Assembly: GCA_026874595.1 (NCBI GenBank)
Contig: CM049311.1
Location: 7,665,676-7,729,675 of the forward strand
Length of the DNA stretch: 64,000 nt
Reading direction: 5' to 3'
From: Sipunculus nudus
Lineage: Eukaryota; Annelida; Sipuncula; Golfingiida; Sipunculidae
Below are positions 27,846-40,800 of the stretch, piece after piece. The first letter of the stretch is position 1. Each line of letters begins with the position of its first letter. Position numbers and translations under genes: made by a program. The notes beneath the pieces were generated by a model. It saw only the letters and a program-made list of their open reading frames with translations. It searched no databases and was not told where the DNA came from.

Positions 27846-28844
27846 CGTTAATCGGGCTAAATCAAAAGTTTATCCATTAATATGTTCAGGCACTTTCGAA
27901 GTTCGCGCTACGATGACCTCTGACTTTTGACCTTATGTTGGTTTCCGTTTCCGCGCGCGGGAGGTTTGACAGATAAACTGGGAGGTTGAAGATTACTGTG
28001 TTTTTACAGTGTTCAGGTATTATCATTGAATTCAGAGTTCAGTTTAGATGTTCCTGCCTCCAGAGTTGAATGGTTTATAATTTTAAATTACAATAAACAA
28101 ATTTTTGGCCTTGTACGTGTCAATCAGTATGTATGTTAAGTTTTGAAATGCCGTGCTAGTCTGTTACTTACAAAAGTAATGTAAATGGTTGACACCTTTT
28201 GAAAAAGACTAGCTGTGTGTGGGTTCTTATACACAAGCTTTCGGGTGCTCGGCCCCCTTCCTCAGGTGTAAAAAGGAAGGGGGCCGAGCACCCGAAAGCT
28301 TGTGTATAAGAACCCACACACAGCTAGTCTTTTTCAAAAGGTGTCAACCATTTACATTAATCAGTATGTATGATATTGATAAATTGATCAGATTCAGACG
28401 ACAGATGATCACAAACTATTTTTTCTTATTTCCTGATTGAAATTACAATAATTTTTTCTAATATTATTTTATTATATTTACAAATTTAATACTATGTCAA
28501 CATCAGCTAACGTTCACAAAAAAAAACGGGGTTGACATGTTTTTAAAAATATACTTTAAGTTTAACAATAAATTAATCCTGATTTCTTAATTGACTTTGA
28601 CAGATGTGAGAATTTATCAATCAGATTCATTTATTCCTGTATCTTGTTTTGCAGATTTTTTTTACAATGTGAGAATAAGTAGCAAAAATTACAAAATATT
28701 AAGACTAACAATAAAATTGAGCAGGATTTATATTTTTTGAAATTATAAAATGAATCACAGATATATTTCTCCCTTTGAATTCCATAAATGGTTTTTTAGA
28801 TTGTCTTTTAAACATAATGTAATAACTTAAAGGTCAAGGTCAAC
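27846..28844. promoter_or_regulatory. Divergent MGST3/DONSON promoter region
   Basis: The two start codons point away from each other across 999 bp, so both promoters must lie here unless upstream non-coding exons exist. A short GC-rich CCGCGCGCGGG patch sits at about 27951-27961, close to MGST3. The region also contains the perfect foldback at 28177-28359. I see no convincing TATA box; promoter assignment rests on gene geometry. Confidence 0.5.
28177..28359. repeat. Perfect 86-bp inverted repeat with 11-nt loop
   Basis: Arm 28177-28262 is the exact reverse complement of 28274-28359 over all 86 positions, with an 11-nt spacer. The arm runs from TAATGTAAATGGTTGACACC inward to GGGTGCTCGGCCCCCTTCCT. 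Both outer ends finish in TA, as a TA-targeting foldback element would. Identity of the arms means recent origin, gene conversion, or an assembly/cloning artefact. It lies between the divergent start codons. Confidence 0.95.
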
Positions 28845-31800
28845 ATGGAAGGAGGATCTCCAGGATGGAAGCAGCCACCGTCACTAGTGCGGCTGAAAAA
28901 GAAACGCAGACGGAACTCGGCTCCAGTTCCGACACGGCTCGGTTCATCGGGTGACGAAAACCAGGTCAGATCAGCCAGAGCTGCAAAGAGACGTAACCCT
29001 TTTGGTCAGGACAACCAAGCTGTCACAAAGAAGAGCAACATGGCTGACTTCAGGTTGAGGGAAAACGCTGAGACTCAGAAGCCAGCAGAGGAGCACAGAT
29101 TGTTCACATCCCTGGATGGGGTAAGCAAAACAATGATTAGGATAGGTGGTAGCCTAATGGTTAAGATGTTTGACTTCAGAGCTACAGGATCCAGGTTCAA
29201 ATCCAGCCTGTACCGCAATTGCATAATGGTGAAATTTTGTTAGAATCTCAGAGATTTGCTCTAAAATGAGTCTTATGTCTTAGGGCAGATTATAATTTCT
29301 GAATGTATCTGAACCCTGTACATATATAACCTGAAATCCACAACGCTCAATCATCATAAATCTTATCATAAGGATACTCTCATCCTAATTCAGTAGATAG
29401 TGCCTCCAACAGGTCATGGACCTATCCTTTAAAAAGAGAAAATTATGAATAGTACATAATCCGATGGGATGAGGTAGACAAATTATACATTGAACATATT
29501 ATAAAGGCTTTGTTGCACACATTTATTTCATCCATGGATTGTGCAAGCTGAGTATGCTTACTGTTTTCATCCCCAGAACGATGCAACCATAAAGAGTCGA
29601 AACTTCTTGCATCAGGTGTTAAAAAAATGTATTGGATTAGTGACTATACAGGTATAAAGCTGTATGTACTGATATAAACCGATATCACACATTTAGAAAA
29701 TGGTACCTGGAGATCTCGGACCTTTACAATCTTGGACCATTGGGCTGACGATCTTTGACCACCTTGTATCTGGCCAATACGTACTCAGACCACCTTGTGA
29801 TTGGGCAACTACGATCTCGGACCAATGTAACATACATGTCCTGCCTGCTTATACTGATATGAAATAACCGAGGTTATGTTAACAATACACATTAGAAATA
29901 CTGAACTAAGACAAACCACACTTCTATATAGGCTAACAATATTATTTCGTCAGAACACGGTTCAGATGTTAAAAATTTTACTTAAATTAGACAATTTAGG
30001 CCTAAGACATAGCTAAATATATATATATCCACTCAGAAAACAGATTTCACACACACTTAATTTATAATAGTTTGTATGAAATGCATGACACCATATTTTA
30101 ACTCAAAGTATTTACAAAGTGTATTAGAATTTGATAAATGCAATATAAATTGAGGTGTAAAAACTGAAATAATGTATGAAAAATCTAAAAATTTCCTAAA
30201 TTGGCATAAAATAGCATAAAATAAGTAACAAAATCATAAAATTTTGTTGTAATTACCCAAAAACATTTGTTTCAACAAGTCTATGGCTATTTTGCATAGT
30301 GCTCAAACAACCATGTATGTATATAAATTTGCATTGCATTTTACACAAGTGGTGTGTGGGCTAGAGAAAAATAGTTGTTTCTTTTAAAGCATGAAAATAT
30401 CATATGCAATATACATAAAAGCTGTTGAGATATTCATGACCTAAACTACCAGATATGATGTACATGTCACAGTGTAAAATGGAATTCTGTTCTAGATAGT
30501 TGAGATGGGAATAGTCACTGTAATTTCAGTCTCAAATAGTTGACATTGGAATATTCCAATGTACAGTGGGTAAGATTGGTATTGCCAGAAGTGAACCAGT
30601 TAACTTTAGGATATCCTGAAACACACTAGTTCACTTTTGAATATCTAGATTGTCTACAGTTTCATTGTTTTACACTTTATAACAAATGCTTTTAAATTAA
30701 GTTCAATTTAATTCATTTACATGCCACAAGATAGATACATTATACATGACATTTTTAACTCAGCTGACTATAAGTCATCTGAGCTATAGTCATGGTCCAT
30801 TGTCCGTCTGTCTGTCCGTCTGTCTGTCTGTCTGTCTGTCCGTCTGGATGTCCGTCCGTAAGACTGGCACGTTTCGACACCGTTGGATCTACGAATCTGA
30901 ATTTCGGCATACAGTTAGATGTCCCCATAATCTCCTACCATGCCAAAAATTGGGTCAATAGGACTTCGTTCCTTTGAGATATTAAGGAAAAACCTCAATT
31001 TTTTATTAGAAATCTATTTTCACACTTCAGGACTGCCTAATATCAAAACCACTCATCTGGTTTTCTTCATATTTACCATAAATATTCCTCTAAATAGTTC
31101 CTATGTACATGCCAGATATTAAGTCAGTATTGTATAATTTAAAAAAGTTATGGGCCCAAACATAATGGACTTTGTAAAAAAATCAGGAAGATATTTGGTC
31201 ACTTAAGACCAAAAGTGTTAAAGGTAGGGACTTTTTTCCAGTAATACAACTTTAATTAATCAAAATTTAATTGTATACCAAAAATTAGATAAAAATTTGT
31301 TAAATTTTTTTAAATATTGGCAAAAATATAAAATTGGTACCTTAAATTTTGCCCAACTTTGGCCATTGCACGTTTTTTTCCTGTTAGTACTTTGGATTTA
31401 ATTTTCACACCATGTATACATAAGGATTTAATCTGTTAAAATCTGAAATTTGAAAATAAAAGCTGCAAAATTAGGCTAGTTATTGAATTTTTTCGAGGCT
31501 CTTGTTGTATTCCCTTAAATTGTCAAGCAGTCCACTTTGATGACTGTAGGTCATTCAGTGCACATCTCTATGCTCCCCAGGCTGTTGACATAATTTTACA
31601 TGTCCCCAAAATCTCCTACCATACCTTAAATTGGGTCATTAGGACTTTGTTCCTTCGAGATATTAAGGAAAAAAAAACTCTGTTTTCCATAAAAAAAGCC
31701 ATTGTTACACTTCAAGGCTGCCTAATATCAAAACTACTGATCTGTTTTTGATCGTATTTAGTATTCACATTCTTTTATACATTTTCTATGAACATACCAA

Positions 31801-34800
31801 AAATTAGGTCAGTATTGGGTATTATTTTGAAGTTATAGGCCAAAACATAATGCAATTTTTTAAAAAATCAGGAAATATATATACTCACCTAACATGAGAA
31901 TTCCTGAACCTAGAGACTTTTTTTCAGGAATATAACTTTATTTAATCAAGATTCAATTGTTTACCCAAAATTAGATCTGAATTTTGCAAATTTTTCAAGT
32001 TTTTAGCATAAATAAAAAATCAATACCTTAAATTTTGTCCAACTTTGGCACTGTTGATTTTAATTTTCCCAGCATATATGCATAAGGATTTAATCTTTTA
32101 AAATCTGAACTTTCAAAGGAAATTGATTGGAATGAATAGCTTTTATTCATGTTTTCATACACCATGTCAAGTGTTGTTTACATCTAGCCCACCTAGTAGT
32201 ACAGCCTTCACTTGCATTATGTATCCCACCCCAGGCAGCTTACCTTGGCCCAGCTTAGCCACTACTAGCAGGCTTCCCCTCTGCCCTGCACTGGTCCCCC
32301 CAGCTGGTGCATAAACTAGATGAATGTTCTAATTTTTCTGTATTTTATTTTATTCTTGGACATGCTACATTTTAGATTTTGTATTGAACCACCAGGGTTA
32401 CAATGATTAAAGTGTACATTTAATTGTGTCCACAGAGTGGTGTATTGCTGTGAAAGTGTGGATGTTCATGAGATAAGTAATTCCTTACTTCAGAAGAGTA
32501 AAAACTTCCAGGTGTGAATTTGACTATTAATTCCAGTAATTAATTAAAACTGGGATAGTAATTAGCACAATGATATTGTTTGTCCCTCATTCAACCAACA
32601 GTGTGTATACTTTATTTGAAAAGATGTTTTATTTTATCAAATTTACTTTTATTTTATTTTGGTGAATAAAATTAAGCATATCATTAAAACTCCAATGTGC
32701 AAAACTGTTTAATAGTGATTCAAGGAATATTCTTGTAGATGCCATGTTGTGGCATTATTTTCTTTTAAAATCAGTTTAAACATTTATGATTTAAAAATAA
32801 TAAAATATATGTGTATGCATAATATGACTCAATGTTTTTTACTCTGTATATATAATGATTGCAACTTTTGCAACAATTCTAATATTTTAACTTATATTTT
32901 CAGGTTTTTTAATTAAAAATTTATAAACCTGTAAATAAAAAAATGATTCAGATAAAAACTTCTTAATGGAAAAAGTGGATCTGCTTAAAAAAATAGGATT
33001 ATATATAAACTTAAATGCATTATTCCCTTGAAAGTGAAATAAAGGTATTAGTCCATTCTGTCCACTTGCCTGTCCATCTGTAAATTTTCGTATGCAACAC
33101 AGTATCTCAAAACTTTTACTGTTTTTCTTCATGACAGTCTTGTCAGAGTATTAGTTTGCAATCATATATTTAGAACTTTACTATAACCAAGTAGGAGGGC
33201 CCCTTTCCTCTTAGCTTTTCATATTCTTATATAAATGAAAAACATTACAATAGAATATTTCTATATCCACCTTCGTGCTGCCCTCACTTTTCCCTTCTCA
33301 AAACCCCATCCCAAAGTCAGCCTCAGTAAGCAAGAACAAGATGAATCAGATATATTCATACTTTAATATTTTGTATAACTATTCGTCCATAGGTACCTAT
33401 GTACATGCCAGAAATTATGTCATTATTGTGTAATATGTAGACATAGTGGGCACCACAATAATGTACCTTGTCAAGACTAAAGAGATATTGTGTCATAAAG
33501 TCACATATTCATAAATCACTTCATCAGCATAGTTAATCATAACATCATATCTGTCAAATTGAACGCTTGCAGACTACCATACACTTTAGATCCTTCAACA
33601 AATAGCCTTATCATCATTCTACTACTGCTTATTACTGCTGTCATTGCATTCATATTTGCTCAAATATATCACAATTTTCAACCCCTCCTAAATAAATAAA
33701 AAATAAACCACTTTATTTGACTCTATTAATCCATCAGTCAGGTAATTTCATTTATCATTTACTCACATATTACATTACATTCCTTTATAATAGCCCAACA
33801 TGTACATGATATTCATAAGCTTTATCGACTCGATATAGTATCACAGTGGAGAAACATTTATAGTCTAATCACGATCAGCTTAGCGCCTTGACCCATGGGT
33901 CCCTTGTTTCTATATAGTTATTCCTGTGACAAAGAGGACTGACTCAAGGAGTTTATGTCCTCTCAGTATTAACATTAAATGTAGTTGGTTATGTGGTGCA
34001 CTGTGCAATAAGAAACTAAATTTCAGAGAAAACCAACTATAATTAAAAATTTGATTATGAAAATGGAGTAAAATATAATAAATATGATTCTAAAATTGGG
34101 GAAAAGTGTTCTCTCAGACAGCGTTTAAATGTTGATATTGTACAACAAAGATCAATATCTTCAATCATATTGTTCCAGACTTTAGCCCCTTTTATACTGT
34201 AGGCTGCAGTTTTACATACTGGTACATGGAAAAAAATGCATTCTTCTTGTTCTGTGATGATGTTGTTACAGATGATTGTTTTATTGCACATGGATGTTTC
34301 ATGTGTTGTTGACATTTGGTTTGTGTGGCGTAGCCCGTTGCCATGGCAGCATCGCCTGTCCAGGCTGGGCTGCCCAAAGTGTGACCCCTGACATGGCGTT
34401 CCCGTTCTAGTATGTTCTTTGAGCTTGTGTACCAGGGTTGGGCGGGTAATACCCGGGTGGGTAAACCCGGGCGGGTAATACCCCTTATTACCCGAGCGGG
34501 CAATAAGCTTTAAAACCCACATGCAGGTTTTAATGGGTAATATGATTTTTGCTTTTCTAGAAACATTCTGTTCAATCTCAGAATGGCTGCATAAAATGCA
34601 TATTATCATATAAAGAGGAAAAACTACAGTGATTGACCATGAAATTAGTTTAGGTTTCATGGATCAGAGATCACTATGACTGAAAAGAACTAGAACTAAA
34701 GATCTCTCACATGCCCTGGATATATATAGCAGAATCATACCATAATGAAATCCTTTGTAACTCTTTATTTCCTAGGCTACAACCTGTCATATTCTTGTAA

Positions 34801-37800
34801 TAACAATAACTCCCTAAGTGTCAGTGCCCAGTGGATGCCATTGCTTTTGCAGCAAAGTCCCAGTGAGGTGTCACTGTGGCTTCACCTGTGTGGTATCCTA
34901 TACATGTGCTGCTAACCAGTTAGTCAGTTTGTGTAGACACACAATAAGTAATCCATCCACTTTCAATCTTTCATTGATTCAAAGGAAATTATTTCAAAAT
35001 CATTAAATAATAACAAATGATAGATTCAGACAGAAATATGATTGAAATAATTGGAGTTACATGGTATGGTAGGTTTATACTCCATTTTAAAGACTCCTGA
35101 TTTTTTTAATTATCATTATAACTGCTATATATCACCAATATCAGTAATATATTATATATATTTATATAGTTATATACATTTTAAAGCAAAGAAATATACT
35201 GATCACAGTATTTCCTAAGCTGGTACAAGAAATTTAGAGTTCAGTCAGTTGCAATTGTGATATAAAAATGTTTTATTCCTTTATAATATTATCTAGTCTA
35301 GTTTGAAGTTAAACTGCAGCTAGATTTCATTGTACATTGTTTATGAGCTGGGGTCTCCATTCTCCAGCTGATGTTCTTAAATCCAGGTTTACATCAGATG
35401 AAGGCTCCATAGAAGAAAACTGTATGGCCTTCAGGTCATATGTTTCTATAATAAAACAATTCATACCTAGAAATGGACTCTGTAGCTGTAGTGGAAGTTG
35501 TTTCAATGAATTTTAGTAAAACATAAACAAATTTGTTTTGAAATGGCTACGGCTTTATAACAGTACAGATGTTGTTTCAGAAAGTGCTGTATTTAAGAGG
35601 AAAGTCAATTTTTTTTTTTCATTATGTGCTTGGCAGCTTTTATAACTTAGGAATTATGATTAAACATGTAAGCTGAAAGATTTACTTTATAAAACATTTT
35701 TTCTACATTTGATGTGCTTATCAGTGTTAAATAGATCCTTGAGGGTTCAAGTTATTTATTGTAAATGCTATATACTGCATAGATTAAATTGGGATTACAA
35801 TTTAGTTATGGAATTGCTTCACATGAATTCCTAGTCTGTTTCATTCACTCAAATCTGTATATATTAATTTTAATATCTCTTCTTTTATTCAGCTGGTCAG
35901 TTTTCTAAGGTGGGCCCTGTATTGTCACCCCTGCATTAACTTTCAGATAATCAGATATTCTTATGTACACTTAACAGAAATTGAAATTTAAAATAAATCT
36001 TAACAACAAGGGTAAGATATTCTACTGTAGATTAGTGTATTTTAGGTTATTCCAAAATAGACTGTTTCACCTACTTACACATAAGCTGTAATAATCAGAA
36101 ATTCTAAATAAAAAGAACTTTTTCAGGATATCCCAAAAGTAAACTGGTTCCTGTGTGGATATCTCAATTTGAACCGATGTAAATTGGAATATTCCAGTGT
36201 CAACTAGTTGAGATTTGAATAACAGGTACTTTTCCCAACTCATTTTTTTAGATTCCCATCTCAGCTGGAAGATAGCGAGTTGACATTGAATTCCCTTCTC
36301 ATCTTGGTTAGTTCCAAACTCATCTGGATTCCCATCTGCTCTGTGACATTTTTAAATTCATTGCTTCATCCATCAGCAGCATGGTTTATATATAGGCTGC
36401 AAATCATTCTTTATACCCAGTAAGAGATTAGTTCAAAATAAGTGCTAGGATTTAAAGAATGTAAAAATCAATTCTTTTTTAATGTAGCAGTAGAATTTCC
36501 TATTTTTCTTTATCTTTGTTTAAAAAAAGTGCTGGAAATATAGAAAGAAAGGCCAGTTTGAGGAAAAGGATAAACTTCTTATGCTGTAGTCTTAGAAAGA
36601 AACATAATTAACATTACTGGCTAACTCGGGGTTCTTCCTGACTCATTTTGTTTGGGGACTCCTACATGTGTGTCCCAGTAGGAGGAGTTACAAGCTATAG
36701 AATCAGGCTTCTGCATTTTCTACTGTATTACCTATGTTATAATCATGTGCAAATGCTATGAAATATTTAGGGACATAGGCTGAACAGCATAAACTAACAT
36801 ATAACAGGCACTTTTAAAGAGCATAAAAATAGCATAAATTTTACAATAAATGTCATAAAATCATAAAAAATTTCTCCAAATTGAGTGGGAGGCCTTGTTT
36901 TGCCTCATCATTAAGCTTGGGGATCAGCAGGTATCATTCATTCAATCTTCCCCTGATTCAATATTTTTTCATTGTATCTTTTATTCATTCAGTCTTTCTT
37001 TCATTCAATCTTTCTTTCAATCTTCCATTTATTCTGGTCTTTCATTAATTCAATATTTCTGCCATTCAGTCTTACTTTCATTCATTTAATCTTTCATATA
37101 TTCTTAATTTCTTTCATTCAATCTTTCTCTCATTCAATCTTTCTCTCAATCAATCTTTCATTGATTCTGTCTTTCTTTCATTCAATCTTTCCTTTGTTCA
37201 ATCATTCATTCATTCTGATACATGTACTTCTTTCATTCAATCTGTCTTTCATTCAATCTTTCTTTCATTCAATACTTCATTCAGTCAATACTTCATTCAT
37301 TCAATCTTTCATTCATTCTCACTTTCTTTCATTCAATCTTTCTTTCATTCAATCTTTCTTTCATTCAATCTTTCATTCATTATTTCTTTCATTCAATCTT
37401 TCATTTATTTTGATCTTTAATTAATTAAATCTTTCTGTAATTCAATCTTTCATTTTTTCATTCACTCAATCTTCATTAATTCTTTAATTGAATCTCTCAT
37501 TCATTCAATCTTTCGTTCGTTCAATTTCTCATTCATTCTGATATTTCTTTCATTCAATCGATTTATCATTCAATCTTTCTTTTATTAATTCATTCAATCT
37601 TTCATTCATTCTTAATTTCTTTCATTCAGTTTTTCATTCATTCTTAATTCTTTCATTCAATCGATCTATCATTCAGTCTTTCTTTAATAAATTCATTCAA
37701 TCTTTCATTCATTCTTAATTTCTTTCAATTAGTCTTTCATTCATTCTTAATTTCTTTCAATTAATCTTTCAATTATTCAATCTTTCTCTCTTTCAAACTT

Positions 37801-40800
37801 TTGTTCGTTTAATCTCTCATTCAATTTTATCTTTCTTCCATTCAATTTGGTTACCATTCAATCTTTCGTTCATTCATTCCTTTAAATATTCTATCTTCTA
37901 TTCATTCTGTCTTCCTTTCCTTCAATCTTTTATTCTTTCTGATTTTTCATTTCTTGTATCTGTCTATCATTCAATCTTTCTTTCCCTCAATCTTTCTTTC
38001 ATTCAACATTTCATTCATTCTGTCTTACTTTCATTCCCTCTTTCATTCATTCAGTCTTTCATTCAATCTTTCTTTCTTTCATTCTTTATCACACACACTC
38101 GAATACTTTAATACACAATCAAATGCACAAACATTTTAGAATAAAATTTTTATATAAATTATGATTAAGACGATCTGTTGCGAATGATTAATGATGGAGA
38201 GAGAGATGCAATAGTTTGTGTGGAGTAAGCAAGGCTTTACCTTGTGTTAACAATTTAGTTTTAACATGTTTTGAAGACAGAACATATACATTTGATAACA
38301 ACATCATGAGTCCGATCGAGGTCTGAACTGATCCAATATAGCGGTCTGAGATGGTACAGAATGTGGTCCGAGATTGTCGACCTAGTGGTCCGAGATTATA
38401 CTAAGTGGTCTGACTTTGAGTGGGCCGAGATGTAAAAGGTCCGAGATCTCCAGAAAGCTTAGAAACAGGTTGCATATATCTCTCGAATGGGAGGGCAGAA
38501 ACTATAAATAGCTTACAGATTGTATTAATTTCATAAAGTATGACTCACATGCAGGATTTGCAATGTGAAGGTTGAAAGAGAAAAGGTAACGGTGAATCTA
38601 ACTGCCCTCAGACCAATAAGAGAGCACAAAAAAAGTTCAACCCAGCCTGATGTCAGTCATACAACCTATTATTACCTAGTACATTTAATTGCACAATTTT
38701 TGTTAATGAATTATCACAAGGGCCAAGGTACTTTTAATTTATTAATAACATTATTAGTAGTTGGTTAAAAGATGCATAGACCGTACATATTTTGATTGAC
38801 TGAGCTTTAAAAAATAATTTCCTTTGAAGAGAAAAAATCTCATTTTATAAACTGATATATATACTTGTTGTACAGCTTCTGTTTTTATTCAAACATGAAT
38901 CTTACAATACTTATAAGGCAGCCATGTTTTTGTAGATCACCAACAGTCAGGATGACAGAATGAAACCCAATGAAGATATAAAAAGCTGCAACATCAGAAT
39001 GACAGCTCCCATCCCAGAAGAAAAGGTTAGTTTTAGCACAGCTGACTTTTTCATGCTGAGCTCTAGTGATGGGGGTCCGTTTGTCATCCTTTGGTCTGGC
39101 TGTTCGTTAGCAGAGCAGAAATCACTAACCTTACACCTTGAAAATTCTTGCTCAACTTCAAAACAGTCTCGGTGAAATCTTGCCCTCCTGGTATAGACCT
39201 ACAATAAGGCCACCTCGACCTATATGCTGTGAGCTTCTCACTTGTCATGTAATGTTATATTTTCTTGTCATCAATGAAATCATTATAAATTATACAAATC
39301 TTCATGACTCATTCCCAAAAAAATGTAAAATGTGAAACAAACTAATAGATATGTATAATCAGATGGAGTAAGACAGTGGATCTGTCAACAGCAAAGTATC
39401 AAGTGGTTAACATAAAGGAAAGAATCTAAGAAATTAATGGGTAGATAAAAGGAAGAACTTTTTTGAGATCTTGATAAAAAATATAACAAAATGGAGAATA
39501 TGGGCTTTCATATTAGATTATATTACATTATTTCATATTTTAAATACAGGACTATGGTTTTCTTAATCTTATCTTTTACAGAAAACAAATGTTAAAGATC
39601 CTGGTCCACCTAAAGATAAAAAAGTTTCTGAAAACAGTGACTGCCACTGCCCAGTAGACTGGTGTATGAGAACCAAGGTGCGGTTTGTATCCGACACACC
39701 GTTCAGCTGGTGCTGGCCGATACGCAGTGGGTACCAGGTAGAGGGCACCACCAGTTTTATTAAGAACTCCTGTACACAGGTGAGTCCATGTGTATTATAA
39801 AGTCATAAATTACAGTGATACCTCGCTTACACAAACACCTGCAGGAGGTTTTTATGATGATTGACATTAGTCCATCTTAGCGGGGTGATCATGATAGGGG
39901 GTGGTGGTCAGGCGAGATTCCACTGTACATGAAATTCTTATTTGAGGGCTGTCTCAGATTGTCTGACTGTACCCCATTAAAAATGAAAACAAATACTGTA
40001 ACATTACTTATGTATCATAAATAGTGCATACATTTTTTTCTGAGGTTCACACCTCTGACCATATACAGAAACTACATGAAAATCATGTATTTGAGAAAAT
40101 TTAAGAATCCATGTGTAATGTTTAAATTATTTTTTATGTAACTGTATATCGGAATTGTTAGATGCAGATGAATAACTTTTTATGATATTTTACCTAAGAA
40201 TGGGCCAATTTGTATTTATTTCTTACTAATGGGCCCACACTATATTGTGAAAGAAATACATTTCAGTTCCAGTCACCTGAGGAAGGAAAGCAAAAAGAAT
40301 TTTGGAGGCACTGTCACTATTGGCAACATCCCAACCTGCCATGGCTCAAGTTGTTCCCAAGGATAGTAACCAATCAAAAGATAGGGTGAGTCATGTGACA
40401 CTTTATTAAGCAATCAGAAAATAGGTCAGTCATGTAACAGCTTTATAAGCTTTGAAACCAAACAGAACATACGGGTGTCATGTGACTATACATCAACCAA
40501 TCAAGAAATATGATGAGTCACTTTAATAGAATAACAGTTATAAATGCTAAGATGTGGAACACAATGTTACCAGTTAGAAGACATGGTCAAACATGACAGC
40601 CATGCAGTAATAGAAATCAGGCAGAAGATGGGGTACCATGTGACAAGAAAAATAAACAATCACAAAACAGCGTGAATCACACATCACATGTGATTTACAG
40701 ACGTGTTCATGTTTTTCACTTTTTTTTCATTGAATTTATATGTAGTAAAATGGGAATTTATTTAGGTGAATTGTCTGCATGTATGTAAATATAGATTGCT

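Noticed and set aside
29142-29212. Possible tRNA gene
   Set aside because: A and B boxes are present but the acceptor and T stems do not pair, so it is treated as a SINE head.
30746-31122. Frames with SVCLSVCLSV-type repeats
   Set aside because: Produced by the CTGTC tract and neighbouring dispersed repeat.
36972-37424. 150-codon frame rich in Phe, Ser and His
   Set aside because: Translation of the TTTCATTCAATC array; no domain, no splice or start context.
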